A program made the translations under genes and the position numbers. This document shows, in pieces, positions 8,216 through 17,102 of a stretch of 64,000 nucleotides of DNA; the stretch's first letter is position 1, and the number at the start of each line of letters is the position of its first letter. The notes under the pieces were generated by a model. That model was not told the DNA's origin, did no database searches, and saw only the letters and a list, made by a program, of their open reading frames with translations. Origin of the DNA: Lachnospiraceae bacterium (lineage in GTDB: Bacteria > Bacillota > Clostridia > Lachnospirales > Lachnospiraceae); contig JAETQH010000005.1 in assembly GCA_021770785.1 (NCBI GenBank), forward strand, positions 54,817 to 118,816, given 5' to 3'.

Positions 8216-10675
8216 TTATTTTACTTTCACCTTCACTGTTTTACTGTATGCGCCGTAGACTTTCCCGCCGGAAACCTTCTTGTAGGCACGCACCTTTACA
8301 TAATAGGTTTTTCCTGACTTCAGGGATTTCAATACCTCTGTTGTTTTTGCGGTGGATTTTGTCTTTGCCTTTTTATACTTGCTGTCCGTGGCATATTTGA
8401 TTTCATAGCCCGTTACTTTTCCTGCCGCCTTGGCAAAGATCACTTTTGCGGTTTTATTTCCTGCTTTTACGGATTTTAAAGTTACTTTCTTTGGCACAAT
8501 GTTAAAGGTTACCTTTTTGGTGCCTGTATAATTTCCTTTTCCGGTGATGGTAACAGTTGCCTTTCCGGTATATTTGTTGTCAGAATATCTGACAGAATAA
8601 TCTGTTTCCTTCTTTAATGCCGTACCGTTTAAAGAAACAGTAACAGAGGGTTTAATGGCTTTTCCGGTGTAGGTCTTATTGCCGATTTTCTTTACCGTAG
8701 CTGCGCTGATGTCGGAAATCTGCTGTGTGGTTTCTTTTTTCACCAAAGAAGCCTTTGCGTTGGTCAGTGCCAAGATAGCTGCCTCCACCTCAGAGGAAAT
8801 GGCTTTCGAATCATTTAAAACCACCTGGGCACCCCTCATTGCCTGCTCAAATACGCTGTAGCTTTCCGCCGTATAGGTATCCTTTGCCGGGACAATGTTG
8901 TTATTTCCCTCGTCCACTAACGCCTGAAGCCCTGATTTGTCCACGCTTACCTTTGCAATGGTAAAGGTCTCGTCGATTTTCTCATTGGTGTCTGTACGGT
9001 ATGTGTTAATGCTTAAGGTTTCATCACTCACTTCTACGATAGAATAAGTGGGAACATCCTCCTGCCAGCGGTTGGCTATGTAGGTCTGCATACGGGGCAC
9101 TAAGTCGTAATACTTGCTTCCGGAAGAAGAGCTTGCGGTCATATAAAGAATACCCTCCGGGTTAATCACCGCATCACTTTTTGTGGTGACTGCCTCCACT
9201 GCCGCTGCGTCCATGATATCATTTAAATAGCTTAAATATTTCTGCTCCCCCGTGTCTGCAGTGGCGCTGTCAATATTGCCGGGAGCGGTAAAAAGAGTGG
9301 TATCCTCATCTCCTTTGGTGTCCATATCTTTGTCCAGCTGCTCGTCAAATTCGTCATCGGTATAGGTTTTTGCCAGCTCTGACGGCGTGCCTCCCAAGAG
9401 CACTTTGGAGCGGGAGTAAGCATGGTCATGTCCCGTCAACACCACATCCACATCATTTGCCTCAAAATAAGGAGTCAGTTCATAGCGGAGATTAGTAATT
9501 TCCGGCTCGTTGGAGTGCTCTGCGGAGCCGTAAATATCCTGATGGAGCGTTACCACTCTCCATTTACAGTCGGTGTTTGCCGCCACGGCCTGCTCGATAA
9601 AAGATTTATGCTCCGCCACGTTGGTATCCTGGGTATTTAACATCAGAAAGAGCACGGAGCCGTAAGTGAACCAGTAATCACCGCCCACAATGCCGTTGGA
9701 ACCCAGAGCACTGGCATTCGGTGTGTTAAAATGGTAGGTATAGTTCGCATTGTCCGCGTCATGGTTTCCCACCGTAGTCGCCACCGGAAGGGATTTTAAA
9801 ACCTCGGGACTTAAATATCCGGCATATTCAATTTCGCTGTTTGCCGGATTTTTATTGGGGGCTTTGCTCTTGGTGGTCTGAATCTGATCCCCGGCGGATA
9901 CCACAAAGGCTGCCTGGTTTCCGGACTTATCCATGGCTGCATTCAATGTCATTTCCCAGTTAAAGGAATCGCTGCACACCGCCTCGGACTGGGCATTATA
10001 AAATTCCTCTGTGTCCGTTCCCTTTAACTCATTCGAAGAGCCAATCTGTGGGTCTCCGACGAAAACAAAGCTGAAGCGGTCCGCCGCCTTTGCCGTATAT
10101 TCTGCCGGTTCTGTATAAATCCCGTTTTCTGTCTCATAGCTGTAAAAATAAGTTTTTCCGGCAGTTAAGCCTGTAGCTGTCACTTTATTGGAGTAATAGG
10201 TATTGCCGGCGGCATCCGTTTCCCCTGCCACCTCCATCTGTTCTGCGGCATAAACCTTCGCTCCCCGCATACTTCTGCCCTCGCCGATAATCAGTTTTGG
10301 CACCGTGTTCCCTGCCAGCTCCGGGGAAGCCTCTTTGACAATACTCTCCATCTGAAGGCTTATTTCCTTCTGTGTCTTGTCCGCGGTATCTGCCGTTGTT
10401 CCCTGTTTCGAATACCATGCAAAATTCAGCTGTCCCTCATCGCTGCCCGGTGTCAGGGAAATCTGTGTCCAGTCCGTTTTTACACTGCTGTTCCACTCAC
10501 TTTTCCAAGTCTCCCATAAAGCAGATACGCCCATGTCCGACGCCAGCTTTTCCGCCTCCGTCATTCCGTCCGGCGCTGCGGTATAATCGCCTGCCATGAC
10601 GTTTACAGTGCCGGATGCAAACATGGCAGCCGCCAAAGTTCCTGCAAAAAGTCGTGTTCTCCATTTGCTTTTCAT
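8216..10675 (-). CDS. secreted purple-acid-phosphatase-like metallophosphoesterase with C-terminal Fn3-like domain
   Basis: Signal peptide; GDPQIG, SAGDQIQ, VGNHDA, LHQDIYGS, LTGHDHAYSRS metal-ligand motifs; C-terminal VKAGNKTAKVIFAKAAGKVTGYEIKYATDSKYKKA...YYVKVRAYK Fn3-like repeat. Confidence 0.88.
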   Translation of the reverse strand: MKSKWRTRLFAGTLAAAMFASGTVNVMAGDYTAAPDGMTEAEKLASDMGVSALWETWKSEWNSSVKTDWTQISLTPGSDEGQLNFAWYSKQGTTADTADKTQKEISLQMESIVKEASPELAGNTVPKLIIGEGRSMRGAKVYAAEQMEVAGETDAAGNTYYSNKVTATGLTAGKTYFYSYETENGIYTEPAEYTAKAADRFSFVFVGDPQIGSSNELKGTDTEEFYNAQSEAVCSDSFNWEMTLNAAMDKSGNQAAFVVSAGDQIQTTKSKAPNKNPANSEIEYAGYLSPEVLKSLPVATTVGNHDADNANYTYHFNTPNASALGSNGIVGGDYWFTYGSVLFLMLNTQDTNVAEHKSFIEQAVAANTDCKWRVVTLHQDIYGSAEHSNEPEITNLRYELTPYFEANDVDVVLTGHDHAYSRSKVLLGGTPSELAKTYTDDEFDEQLDKDMDTKGDEDTTLFTAPGNIDSATADTGEQKYLSYLNDIMDAAAVEAVTTKSDAVINPEGILYMTASSSSGSKYYDLVPRMQTYIANRWQEDVPTYSIVEVSDETLSINTYRTDTNEKIDETFTIAKVSVDKSGLQALVDEGNNNIVPAKDTYTAESYSVFEQAMRGAQVVLNDSKAISSEVEAAILALTNAKASLVKKETTQQISDISAATVKKIGNKTYTGKAIKPSVTVSLNGTALKKETDYSVRYSDNKYTGKATVTITGKGNYTGTKKVTFNIVPKKVTLKSVKAGNKTAKVIFAKAAGKVTGYEIKYATDSKYKKAKTKSTAKTTEVLKSLKSGKTYYVKVRAYKKVSGGKVYGAYSKTVKVKVK

Positions 10676-10856
10676 AAATCATTCTCCTTCATTCATTGAT
10701 GTCAAATCTGTTTTACAGCCTCATTATAGCATTCTGTTTTGAATTGTCAATCAATTTGGAAAATTATACTTATTTTTTACACAATTTATACTTTTCTTTT
10801 ACCTAAATTTTACGGGGCCGTGTTTTTTCACCGCCCCGCTGTAAGCAAATCCGTCT

Positions 10857-11969
10857 TTATAAAAAGTTTTCCATATTCTGCATATCTCCCATCATAGGCA
10901 GCATTGCCATCATAAACACCATTCCCAGCAGAGAGAATACCATTCCCACTATAGAGACCACCATCGCCGCCGTGGCAACGCCGTTTTCCTGCGGTTTGAT
11001 TCTTTTGGATACAATAGAGCCCAAAAGTCCTACCAAACCGATTCCCACCGTATAACCGGAGCAGCCCATAACAATGGAAAGAATCCCAAGCACCAGCGAT
11101 ACCGTAGCCGTATTTTCCGCCTCCTGTGCCGTAGGAATCACCATTTCCCCTTTTCTCCTGCGGACGATTTCTTCTAATTTATTTTTCCGCAGCAGTATTA
11201 CGCAGGGAATCAAAAATAACGGCACTGTCACCACCAGATTAATCAGGGACAGATTTCCAATCATATCCGTCATTTCCCCGTTTCCGAAAATGCCGCTCGC
11301 CATCAGTCCGGCGAAATCTGTTCCTGCGTGGAGGATAATGCAAATCCAGAGATTTCCGCTTCTTACATAGATTGTTGCAAACAACACCCCCAGCAGCGTT
11401 GCCTGCACTGCCTGAATCAGTGCACTTGAAAGGGGCACGCCGGAAAATACATTGGGGATATGGGCACAGCCGAAAATCAGGCTGCTGATGACAATCGCCC
11501 CAAAAACCCCTTTTTTCGTATCGCTGAAACGGTCTAACAACAAATTCAGCACCACGCCCCGGACAATCACTTCCTCATTTAGCCCCACTAAAAACATGGT
11601 CAGAAGATAAATCAAAATCATTCCAAAGGACTGCACCTGCATCTCTCCTGACATGCGCTGTACATACACCATAGCTGCTGCCGCAAACAGGCAGTAGCCC
11701 GTCATGAAACCGCCCACATAAAAGCCCTTGACAAAGCCTTCCCCCGTCTCCTTAAGCGCCCTGCCGTAACCAAAGAGAAACAGCATGGCAAGAGTGTAAA
11801 CTGCCGCCACGATCTCTGCCATGCACTGCATGGTATACCCTCTATGAAAAGCAGGTACCAGTGATGCAGCCATTCCGCCGCCATTCATAATCAGGAGGAA
11901 CAGCGCCACCATCACAAATCCAAGCACTGCCACCAGCCATTTTGGTAACTTCATAAATTTTTCTCTCAT
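10857..11969 (-). CDS. CPBP-family intramembrane metalloprotease fused to a C-terminal DUF4190-like two-TM domain
   Basis: NEEVIVRGVVLNLL (EExxxR) and FGCAHIPNVF plus ILHAGTDFAG motifs; C-terminal SLVLGILSIVMGCSG...GLLGSIVSKRIKPQENGVATAAMVVSIVGMV. Confidence 0.85.
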   Translation of the reverse strand: MREKFMKLPKWLVAVLGFVMVALFLLIMNGGGMAASLVPAFHRGYTMQCMAEIVAAVYTLAMLFLFGYGRALKETGEGFVKGFYVGGFMTGYCLFAAAAMVYVQRMSGEMQVQSFGMILIYLLTMFLVGLNEEVIVRGVVLNLLLDRFSDTKKGVFGAIVISSLIFGCAHIPNVFSGVPLSSALIQAVQATLLGVLFATIYVRSGNLWICIILHAGTDFAGLMASGIFGNGEMTDMIGNLSLINLVVTVPLFLIPCVILLRKNKLEEIVRRRKGEMVIPTAQEAENTATVSLVLGILSIVMGCSGYTVGIGLVGLLGSIVSKRIKPQENGVATAAMVVSIVGMVFSLLGMVFMMAMLPMMGDMQNMENFL

Positions 11970-12023
11970 TTTCTCATTTCCTTTTCGTTATGTATTTTTC
12001 TGTGTTCTAGACACCGCTGTTCT

Positions 12024-13316
12024 TTATTTTACTTCTGACACATTTCCCGCAGAATCCACCGCCGCATTCACAGAAATCTTCTGCAGATAGGAGTACATAC
12101 TGCCCGCCGCTGCCTCCTCCATCTTCTGCGTCACACCGCCTTTGGCACAGACAGGAATCAGACGATAAGCTACGGTTCCGTCCTCTTTCACCGTCACTTC
12201 CACCGCCGCCGAACGCTCAATACTCTGCCCAAAAATAAAATTACCCAGGCTGTAAAAAACAGGCTTTCCGTCAAAATACTCCACCCCCTGTAAACAATGG
12301 GTATGTGATCCCACAATCAAATCCGCTCCCGCTTCCATACATTTCTCCGCAATCCGAAGCTGGTTTTTATCCGGATTCTCACTGTATTCCGTGCCCCAAT
12401 GAGGAAAAACCGTAAGAAAATCACACTGCTTTTTTCCTTCCCCAATCAGCTCCAACAGCCTGGTTTCATCATAACAGGAGAAAAGCCCCGGCGCCGAATT
12501 TTCCACTTTCCAGTCTGCGGTAGGAATCACTCTGGAAACTGCAAGAAAGCCAAATTTCTTTCCGTTTGCCTCAATAACCTGTATTTCCTGCGCCCGCTCC
12601 ACCGTATCCCCGGCGCCTCCGTACAAAATTCCCGCCTCATCTAACGTAGTAAAGGTATCCCTCAAAGCATCCTTTCCATAATCTAACGTATGGTTATTAG
12701 CAAGGGACACAACATCCACTCCCATCTCCGTCAGCGCTTTCCCATAGGAAGGACTGCACCGGAACACAAACTGCTTGTCCGCCATCGCCTCCCCTCTGTC
12801 ACTAAAGGGAAATTCATTGTTTATCATCAAAATATCAGCATCATTTAACTCCCGCAGCAATTCCTCCGAGACAACTCCGGTAATTCCTTTCGCATCATAG
12901 CCCGTTTTAAAAGCATTGCCAAAAAGCACATCCCCCGTAAAAATCAAAGTAGTATCACCGCTGTTTTCTAAACCAATGCTGTCGGCAGCCTTCTCACCAT
13001 TTTCCGTATTGCCACCATTTTGCGTATTGTCACCATTTTCTGCACCGACATCGTTCCCGGCATTTTCTGTATCCGTACCGAAATCAGCTTTTTCACTGCC
13101 GGAAATATCATCGCCTGTCACTGCGGTGCCGTTTCCTCCTGTTTCTCCTGCGCTACTTTCTCCTGCTTCCTCGGTCTTATCACCGTCTGGCTTTACAGTG
13201 CTATTCACCCCTGTTTTTACAGTATCATTTCCGCCAGAAACAATAAATGCGGCAATCACCCCCGCCACCGTCAATATCGACAATACATAAAGCACTATCC
13301 GAATCGTCTTATTCAT
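12024..13316 (-). CDS. CapA family protein (poly-gamma-glutamate synthesis-like metallophosphatase fold), membrane anchored
   Basis: TLIFTGDVLFGN, MINNEFPFSDRG, VSLANNHTLDYG, FPHWGTEY, GADLIVGSHTHCLQG; N-terminal TM and Gly/Asn/Glu-rich linker. Confidence 0.9.
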   Translation of the reverse strand: MNKTIRIVLYVLSILTVAGVIAAFIVSGGNDTVKTGVNSTVKPDGDKTEEAGESSAGETGGNGTAVTGDDISGSEKADFGTDTENAGNDVGAENGDNTQNGGNTENGEKAADSIGLENSGDTTLIFTGDVLFGNAFKTGYDAKGITGVVSEELLRELNDADILMINNEFPFSDRGEAMADKQFVFRCSPSYGKALTEMGVDVVSLANNHTLDYGKDALRDTFTTLDEAGILYGGAGDTVERAQEIQVIEANGKKFGFLAVSRVIPTADWKVENSAPGLFSCYDETRLLELIGEGKKQCDFLTVFPHWGTEYSENPDKNQLRIAEKCMEAGADLIVGSHTHCLQGVEYFDGKPVFYSLGNFIFGQSIERSAAVEVTVKEDGTVAYRLIPVCAKGGVTQKMEEAAAGSMYSYLQKISVNAAVDSAGNVSEVK

Positions 13317-13385
13317 ACTTCCTCCGTTTCCTGTTTTATAAAAATTAAGATACCACCCCAATAAGTGCTGTCGATAACTGATGTC

Positions 13386-13480
13386 GGCAGCTTGTACAAA
13401 GCGGGGGTTGTTTTTGTGACTATGGAAAGAGATTAGATGTTCTTAGAAATCTGTCAACAATCCAGTAACGCCCAACCACA
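13386..13480. repeat. diverged half-copy of the 62260-62576 palindromic element
   Basis: ggcagcttgtacaaagcgggggttgtttttgtgactatggaaagagattagatgttcttagaaatctgtcaacaatccagtaacgcccaaccaca aligns to the reverse complement of the right side of the 62 kb element, with shared runs agagattaga, gttcttagaaatctg, ccagtaacgccca. Confidence 0.8.
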
Positions 13481-13636
13481 GTCCTATGATACTTGACCCC
13501 TCCCATATTGTCAACTGGACTGCCCAATTTAGTCCTAACTGGCTGTTTCTATCAAACCAATTTCTGCTATAATCTCTGTCAGGATTATTTACAGCAACAT
13601 TCCGTATAAAACAAAAGAAAGGTATGGTGTTCCTCC

Positions 13637-14209
13637 ATGAGAAATGAAAATCTTAAAAAGCTTGTCATCGCCGCTTTACTTGCTGCTATGACCTGCGTCG
13701 CAACGATGATTATTAAATTCCCGACTCCCACCATGGGTTATATCCACTTAGGAGACGGCTTCGTACTCTTATGCGGCGTTATCCTAGGTCCCTGGATGGG
13801 AGCTTTAGCCGCGGGGATCGGCTCTATGCTCTCCGACCTATTTTCCGGCTATGCCTCCTGGGCTCCGGCTACATTCTTTATAAAAGCGCTGACTGCCTGT
13901 GTGGCAGGGCTTTTGTTCCACCGCTTACAGCGCAGTATCAAATCCGATAAAAGCCGTTACGCATCCATCCTTATCGGCGGCGTGATCGGCGAGACAATCA
14001 TGGTAATCGGTTACTTCTTATATGAAGCACTCCTTGCCGCATTCGCAAACGGAGGTTTTACTTCCGCTGCCTTAGCAGGAGGAATCGCTTCCTCCGCAAC
14101 CGGTATTCCTTTCAATATCTTGCAGGGTGTGACAGGTATCATCATCAGCATACTGCTGCTGCCTGTCTTAATGAAAATCAATGATATCCGGGAATGGATG
14201 ATCAAATAA
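13637..14209 (+). CDS. ECF transporter S component (vitamin/cofactor substrate-binding)
   Basis: Six-TM S-component pattern: MRNENLKKLVIAALLAAMTCVATMIIKFPTPTMGYIHLGDGFVLLCGVILGPWMGALAAGIGSMLSDLFSGY. Confidence 0.88.
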   Translation: MRNENLKKLVIAALLAAMTCVATMIIKFPTPTMGYIHLGDGFVLLCGVILGPWMGALAAGIGSMLSDLFSGYASWAPATFFIKALTACVAGLLFHRLQRSIKSDKSRYASILIGGVIGETIMVIGYFLYEALLAAFANGGFTSAALAGGIASSATGIPFNILQGVTGIIISILLLPVLMKINDIREWMIK

Positions 14210-14214
14210 CACGC

Positions 14215-14262
14215 AAAGTGCCGGGAACTGCTTCTAAAGAAGCCGCCTCCGACACTTTTCTC
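14215..14262. terminator. intrinsic terminator between the ECF S component and the convergent YhgE/Pip-like gene
   Basis: aagtgccgggaactgcttc-taaa-gaagccgcctccgacactttt: long imperfect stem-loop followed by T-rich tract. Confidence 0.65.
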
Positions 14263-14290
14263 ATTTCATTTTTATATTATGCTGCTCCGA

Positions 14291-17068
14291 TTAATCCTCC
14301 ACTTTTATTGCATCCGTCTTTATAATGAATTTCACACTTCCATCTACGCCTTCTGCAATATCTGTAAAACTCTGATAATCTGCACCGGCATCTAAGACTG
14401 CCTGTATGCGGTCGAGCAACGGCTGTATCTCTCCATTATAAGAATCAATGATTTCTTCTACGCCCTCTTCATTAAATTCCACAATCCCGTCTGCAAGCTG
14501 ATGTGCCCCATCCTTTAACTGGTCTACACCATCTACAATCGCATCCGTTCCATCCTTCAAAGCAACAGCTCCCTGATTCAATTTATCATTGTTAGAAGCC
14601 AACTCCTTTCCGCCCTCATTCAACTGCGTAATTCCTGAAATTAAGGTAGGCACGGAAGCAGCAAGACTCTGTGTTCCCTCCGCTAAGGCTTTGCTTCCCG
14701 TCACTAAACTGTAACCGCTCTCTGTCTGCTGTTCAATGTTTCCGGCAATGTTTTTCTTTGTCTGCTCTGCAGCAGATATTGCTGCCGTTCCTGCCGCACT
14801 CTTTGCTCCTTCGTAAGCTGCCGTTTCTGCCGCTGCTGTGGCACCGGATACTGCTGCCGTTCCTGCCGCTGCCTTCGCTCCTGACACCGCTGCCGTTCCT
14901 GCCGCTGCCTTCGCTCCTGTCACCGCTGCCGTCCCTGCCGCACTCTTTGCCCCGGTTACCGCTGCTGTCCCCGCCGCTGCCTTCGCTCCTGACACTGCTG
15001 CCGTTCCTGCCGCACTCTTTGCCCCGGTTACCGCTGCTGTCCCCGCCGCTGCCTTCGCTCCTGTCACCGCTGCCGTTCCTGCCGCCGCCTTTGCTCCTGA
15101 CACTGCTGCTGTCCCTGCCGCACTCTCGGCAGAAAGCATTGCTGTGTCGGCAACTCCTGCTGCCAGTTGGTCTGCAGCTGCTTCCATGCCGGATGCAATA
15201 CCGGTAGCAATCTGGTTTGCGATTGCCGCTGCCGTTTCATCCGGAATACCAGAAGCTACTAACGCCTCTTTTACACTACCCTCTACACCGCTCACCTGAC
15301 CGTTTAAAGCACTTGTAATCTGTTCCTTTGCACCTGCCTGTATGGCGGCATACTGTCCACCCGCAAAAGCTGCATCCACTGCCTGTACCGCCTGCGCCCA
15401 AATCGCATCTGTCTGCGCTTCTACTGCTGCCTCTGCCTGTGCCTGAATCGCCGCTGCCTGACTGTCTACTGCTGCCTCTGCCTGCGCCTGAATCGCTGCT
15501 GCCTGGCTGTCTACTGCTGCCTCTGCCTGCGCCCGAATCGCCGCCGCCTGGCTGTCTACTGCTGCCTCTGCCTGCGCCTGAATTGCATCCGCCTGCGCTT
15601 CTACTGTACTTTCTGCCTGCGCCTGAATTGCATCCGCCTGTGCATCTACTGTACCTTCTGCCTGCGCCTGAATCGCTGCTGCCTGGCTGTCTACTGCTGC
15701 CTCTGCCTGCGCCTGAATCGTTTCTGCCTCTGCCTCCACACTCTTTCTTGCAGATTTTTTGATGCTGCTCTCCTGCTTTTCAATCGTACCTGTCACCTGC
15801 TCTTGCATATTACTTTTCTCTTTGTCTGTAAATTCAGTATTCAAAGCTTTATCTAAAGTAGCTACCCCACTGGCAAGCGTTGCTGCACTGTCATTTAATG
15901 TCGTTGCTCCGCTTGAGAGTGTAGAAGTCTTATCTGCAAGTTCTGAAATACCCTCTGTTAATCTAGAAGCTCCCTCCGTATAATCGCTGATACCCTTTTT
16001 CAAAGCAGACACACCGTCAGAGAATTCGCCCATACTGGATTTTAACGTATCTGTCCCCTCTGCTAACGAGGAAGAGCCATCCGCTAACTGCCCTGTGGCT
16101 TCTGTCAGGGTATCTAATAAATCATCCACATCTGATAAATCATTTTCCCCCTGCGCAGAAATGAAATTCGTTGCATTTGCCACTACTGTCATGGTCATAC
16201 CCAGTTCAAAGTTTTCCACGTTTGCAGTGACCTCATAATAGTCCGGAATATTCACGTCACCGTCAAAATCATCCTCTGTTACATCTAAACTTTCTTTTAG
16301 CCCCGGAAGCGTATAGCCCACAACAAGATTATTATTTCCATCTGAGATTACCTTTCCATTTTTCACCTTAATATCTGTAAAGCTGTCATCTAAAATCATG
16401 CCGCCAATCGCCACAAAAGGCACATAAATCTCCGTCTTTTCCCCATCAATGGCTGCCTCGGTTTTCTCATGATTCGTATATTCTACACGGATTGTCACCT
16501 CCCCGGACTGTCCGGCAAGCTTCTCCGGTGTAATTTCTTTTCCATCTAAAAAATATGTGATTTTTTGGGACACCGGTGCTTTTTCCGCAGAAGTTCCCTG
16601 ATAAAAAATATCATTTCCATCTGCCTTCCAGGTAACCTTGTTGCCTTTCTGGGTAAAAGTCTCATCTCCTTTGACATTTTCAATGTCTTTTAAGGTGGAA
16701 GCGTCCTCTAGCGTGTCTTTCTCTTCCGCATTGATGAGGTGATCCGATACAATAATATTTTTTTCTTTTCCGGTACTGTCTGCAATAACATAGACCGTTT
16801 CTTCTTTGCCAATTTTCTTCTCCTCCACGGAAACACTTTTCGCCAGTTTATCTGCCAGCTTTTTCCCCGCTTCGGTTTCCTCTGCCTCTTCGGTTTCCTC
16901 CGTCTCTGCTGTTTCCTCTACTGTCTCTGTACCTTTTACTGTGCTGTTTTTTGCAGTCACACTAGAAGCAGATACCCCTGTTCCAAGCAGTGTCACCACC
17001 AGCACTCCTGCAATAATTCGAATGGCATATTTATTTTTAAATCTTTTTTTCAACTCCGGCAAATTCAT
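14291..17068 (-). CDS. YhgE/Pip-like secreted/membrane-anchored protein with extensive coiled-coil repeats; likely partner of the adjacent MMPL transporter
   Basis: N-terminal TM; repeated LADGSSSLAEGTDTLKSSMGEFSDGVSALKKGI (xxLxxG) segments; tandem 15-aa (xAIQAQAEAAVDSQA) and 12-aa (AAAGTAAVTGAK) repeats. Confidence 0.8.
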   Translation of the reverse strand: MNLPELKKRFKNKYAIRIIAGVLVVTLLGTGVSASSVTAKNSTVKGTETVEETAETEETEEAEETEAGKKLADKLAKSVSVEEKKIGKEETVYVIADSTGKEKNIIVSDHLINAEEKDTLEDASTLKDIENVKGDETFTQKGNKVTWKADGNDIFYQGTSAEKAPVSQKITYFLDGKEITPEKLAGQSGEVTIRVEYTNHEKTEAAIDGEKTEIYVPFVAIGGMILDDSFTDIKVKNGKVISDGNNNLVVGYTLPGLKESLDVTEDDFDGDVNIPDYYEVTANVENFELGMTMTVVANATNFISAQGENDLSDVDDLLDTLTEATGQLADGSSSLAEGTDTLKSSMGEFSDGVSALKKGISDYTEGASRLTEGISELADKTSTLSSGATTLNDSAATLASGVATLDKALNTEFTDKEKSNMQEQVTGTIEKQESSIKKSARKSVEAEAETIQAQAEAAVDSQAAAIQAQAEGTVDAQADAIQAQAESTVEAQADAIQAQAEAAVDSQAAAIRAQAEAAVDSQAAAIQAQAEAAVDSQAAAIQAQAEAAVEAQTDAIWAQAVQAVDAAFAGGQYAAIQAGAKEQITSALNGQVSGVEGSVKEALVASGIPDETAAAIANQIATGIASGMEAAADQLAAGVADTAMLSAESAAGTAAVSGAKAAAGTAAVTGAKAAAGTAAVTGAKSAAGTAAVSGAKAAAGTAAVTGAKSAAGTAAVTGAKAAAGTAAVSGAKAAAGTAAVSGATAAAETAAYEGAKSAAGTAAISAAEQTKKNIAGNIEQQTESGYSLVTGSKALAEGTQSLAASVPTLISGITQLNEGGKELASNNDKLNQGAVALKDGTDAIVDGVDQLKDGAHQLADGIVEFNEEGVEEIIDSYNGEIQPLLDRIQAVLDAGADYQSFTDIAEGVDGSVKFIIKTDAIKVED
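14765..15135 (-). repeat. 36-bp tandem repeat (12-aa AAAGTAAV(T/S)GAK), about 10 units
   Basis: gctgccgttcctgccgctgccttcgctcctgacacc-type units repeated head to tail; visible in the translation. Confidence 0.9.
15365..15730 (-). repeat. 45-bp tandem repeat (15-aa AAIQAQAEAAVDSQA), about 8 units
   Basis: gctgcctggctgtctactgctgcctctgcctgcgcctgaatc-type units repeated head to tail. Confidence 0.9.
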
Positions 17069-17102
17069 ATTATAATCCTCCTGTTTTCACTTAAACTATT
17101 TT

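Noticed and set aside
14671-15762. Long plus-strand ORFs (178, 153, 144 aa) opposite the YhgE/Pip-like gene
   Set aside because: Antisense shadows of the tandem repeats; Pro/Leu or Ala/Pro low complexity and no RBS context.
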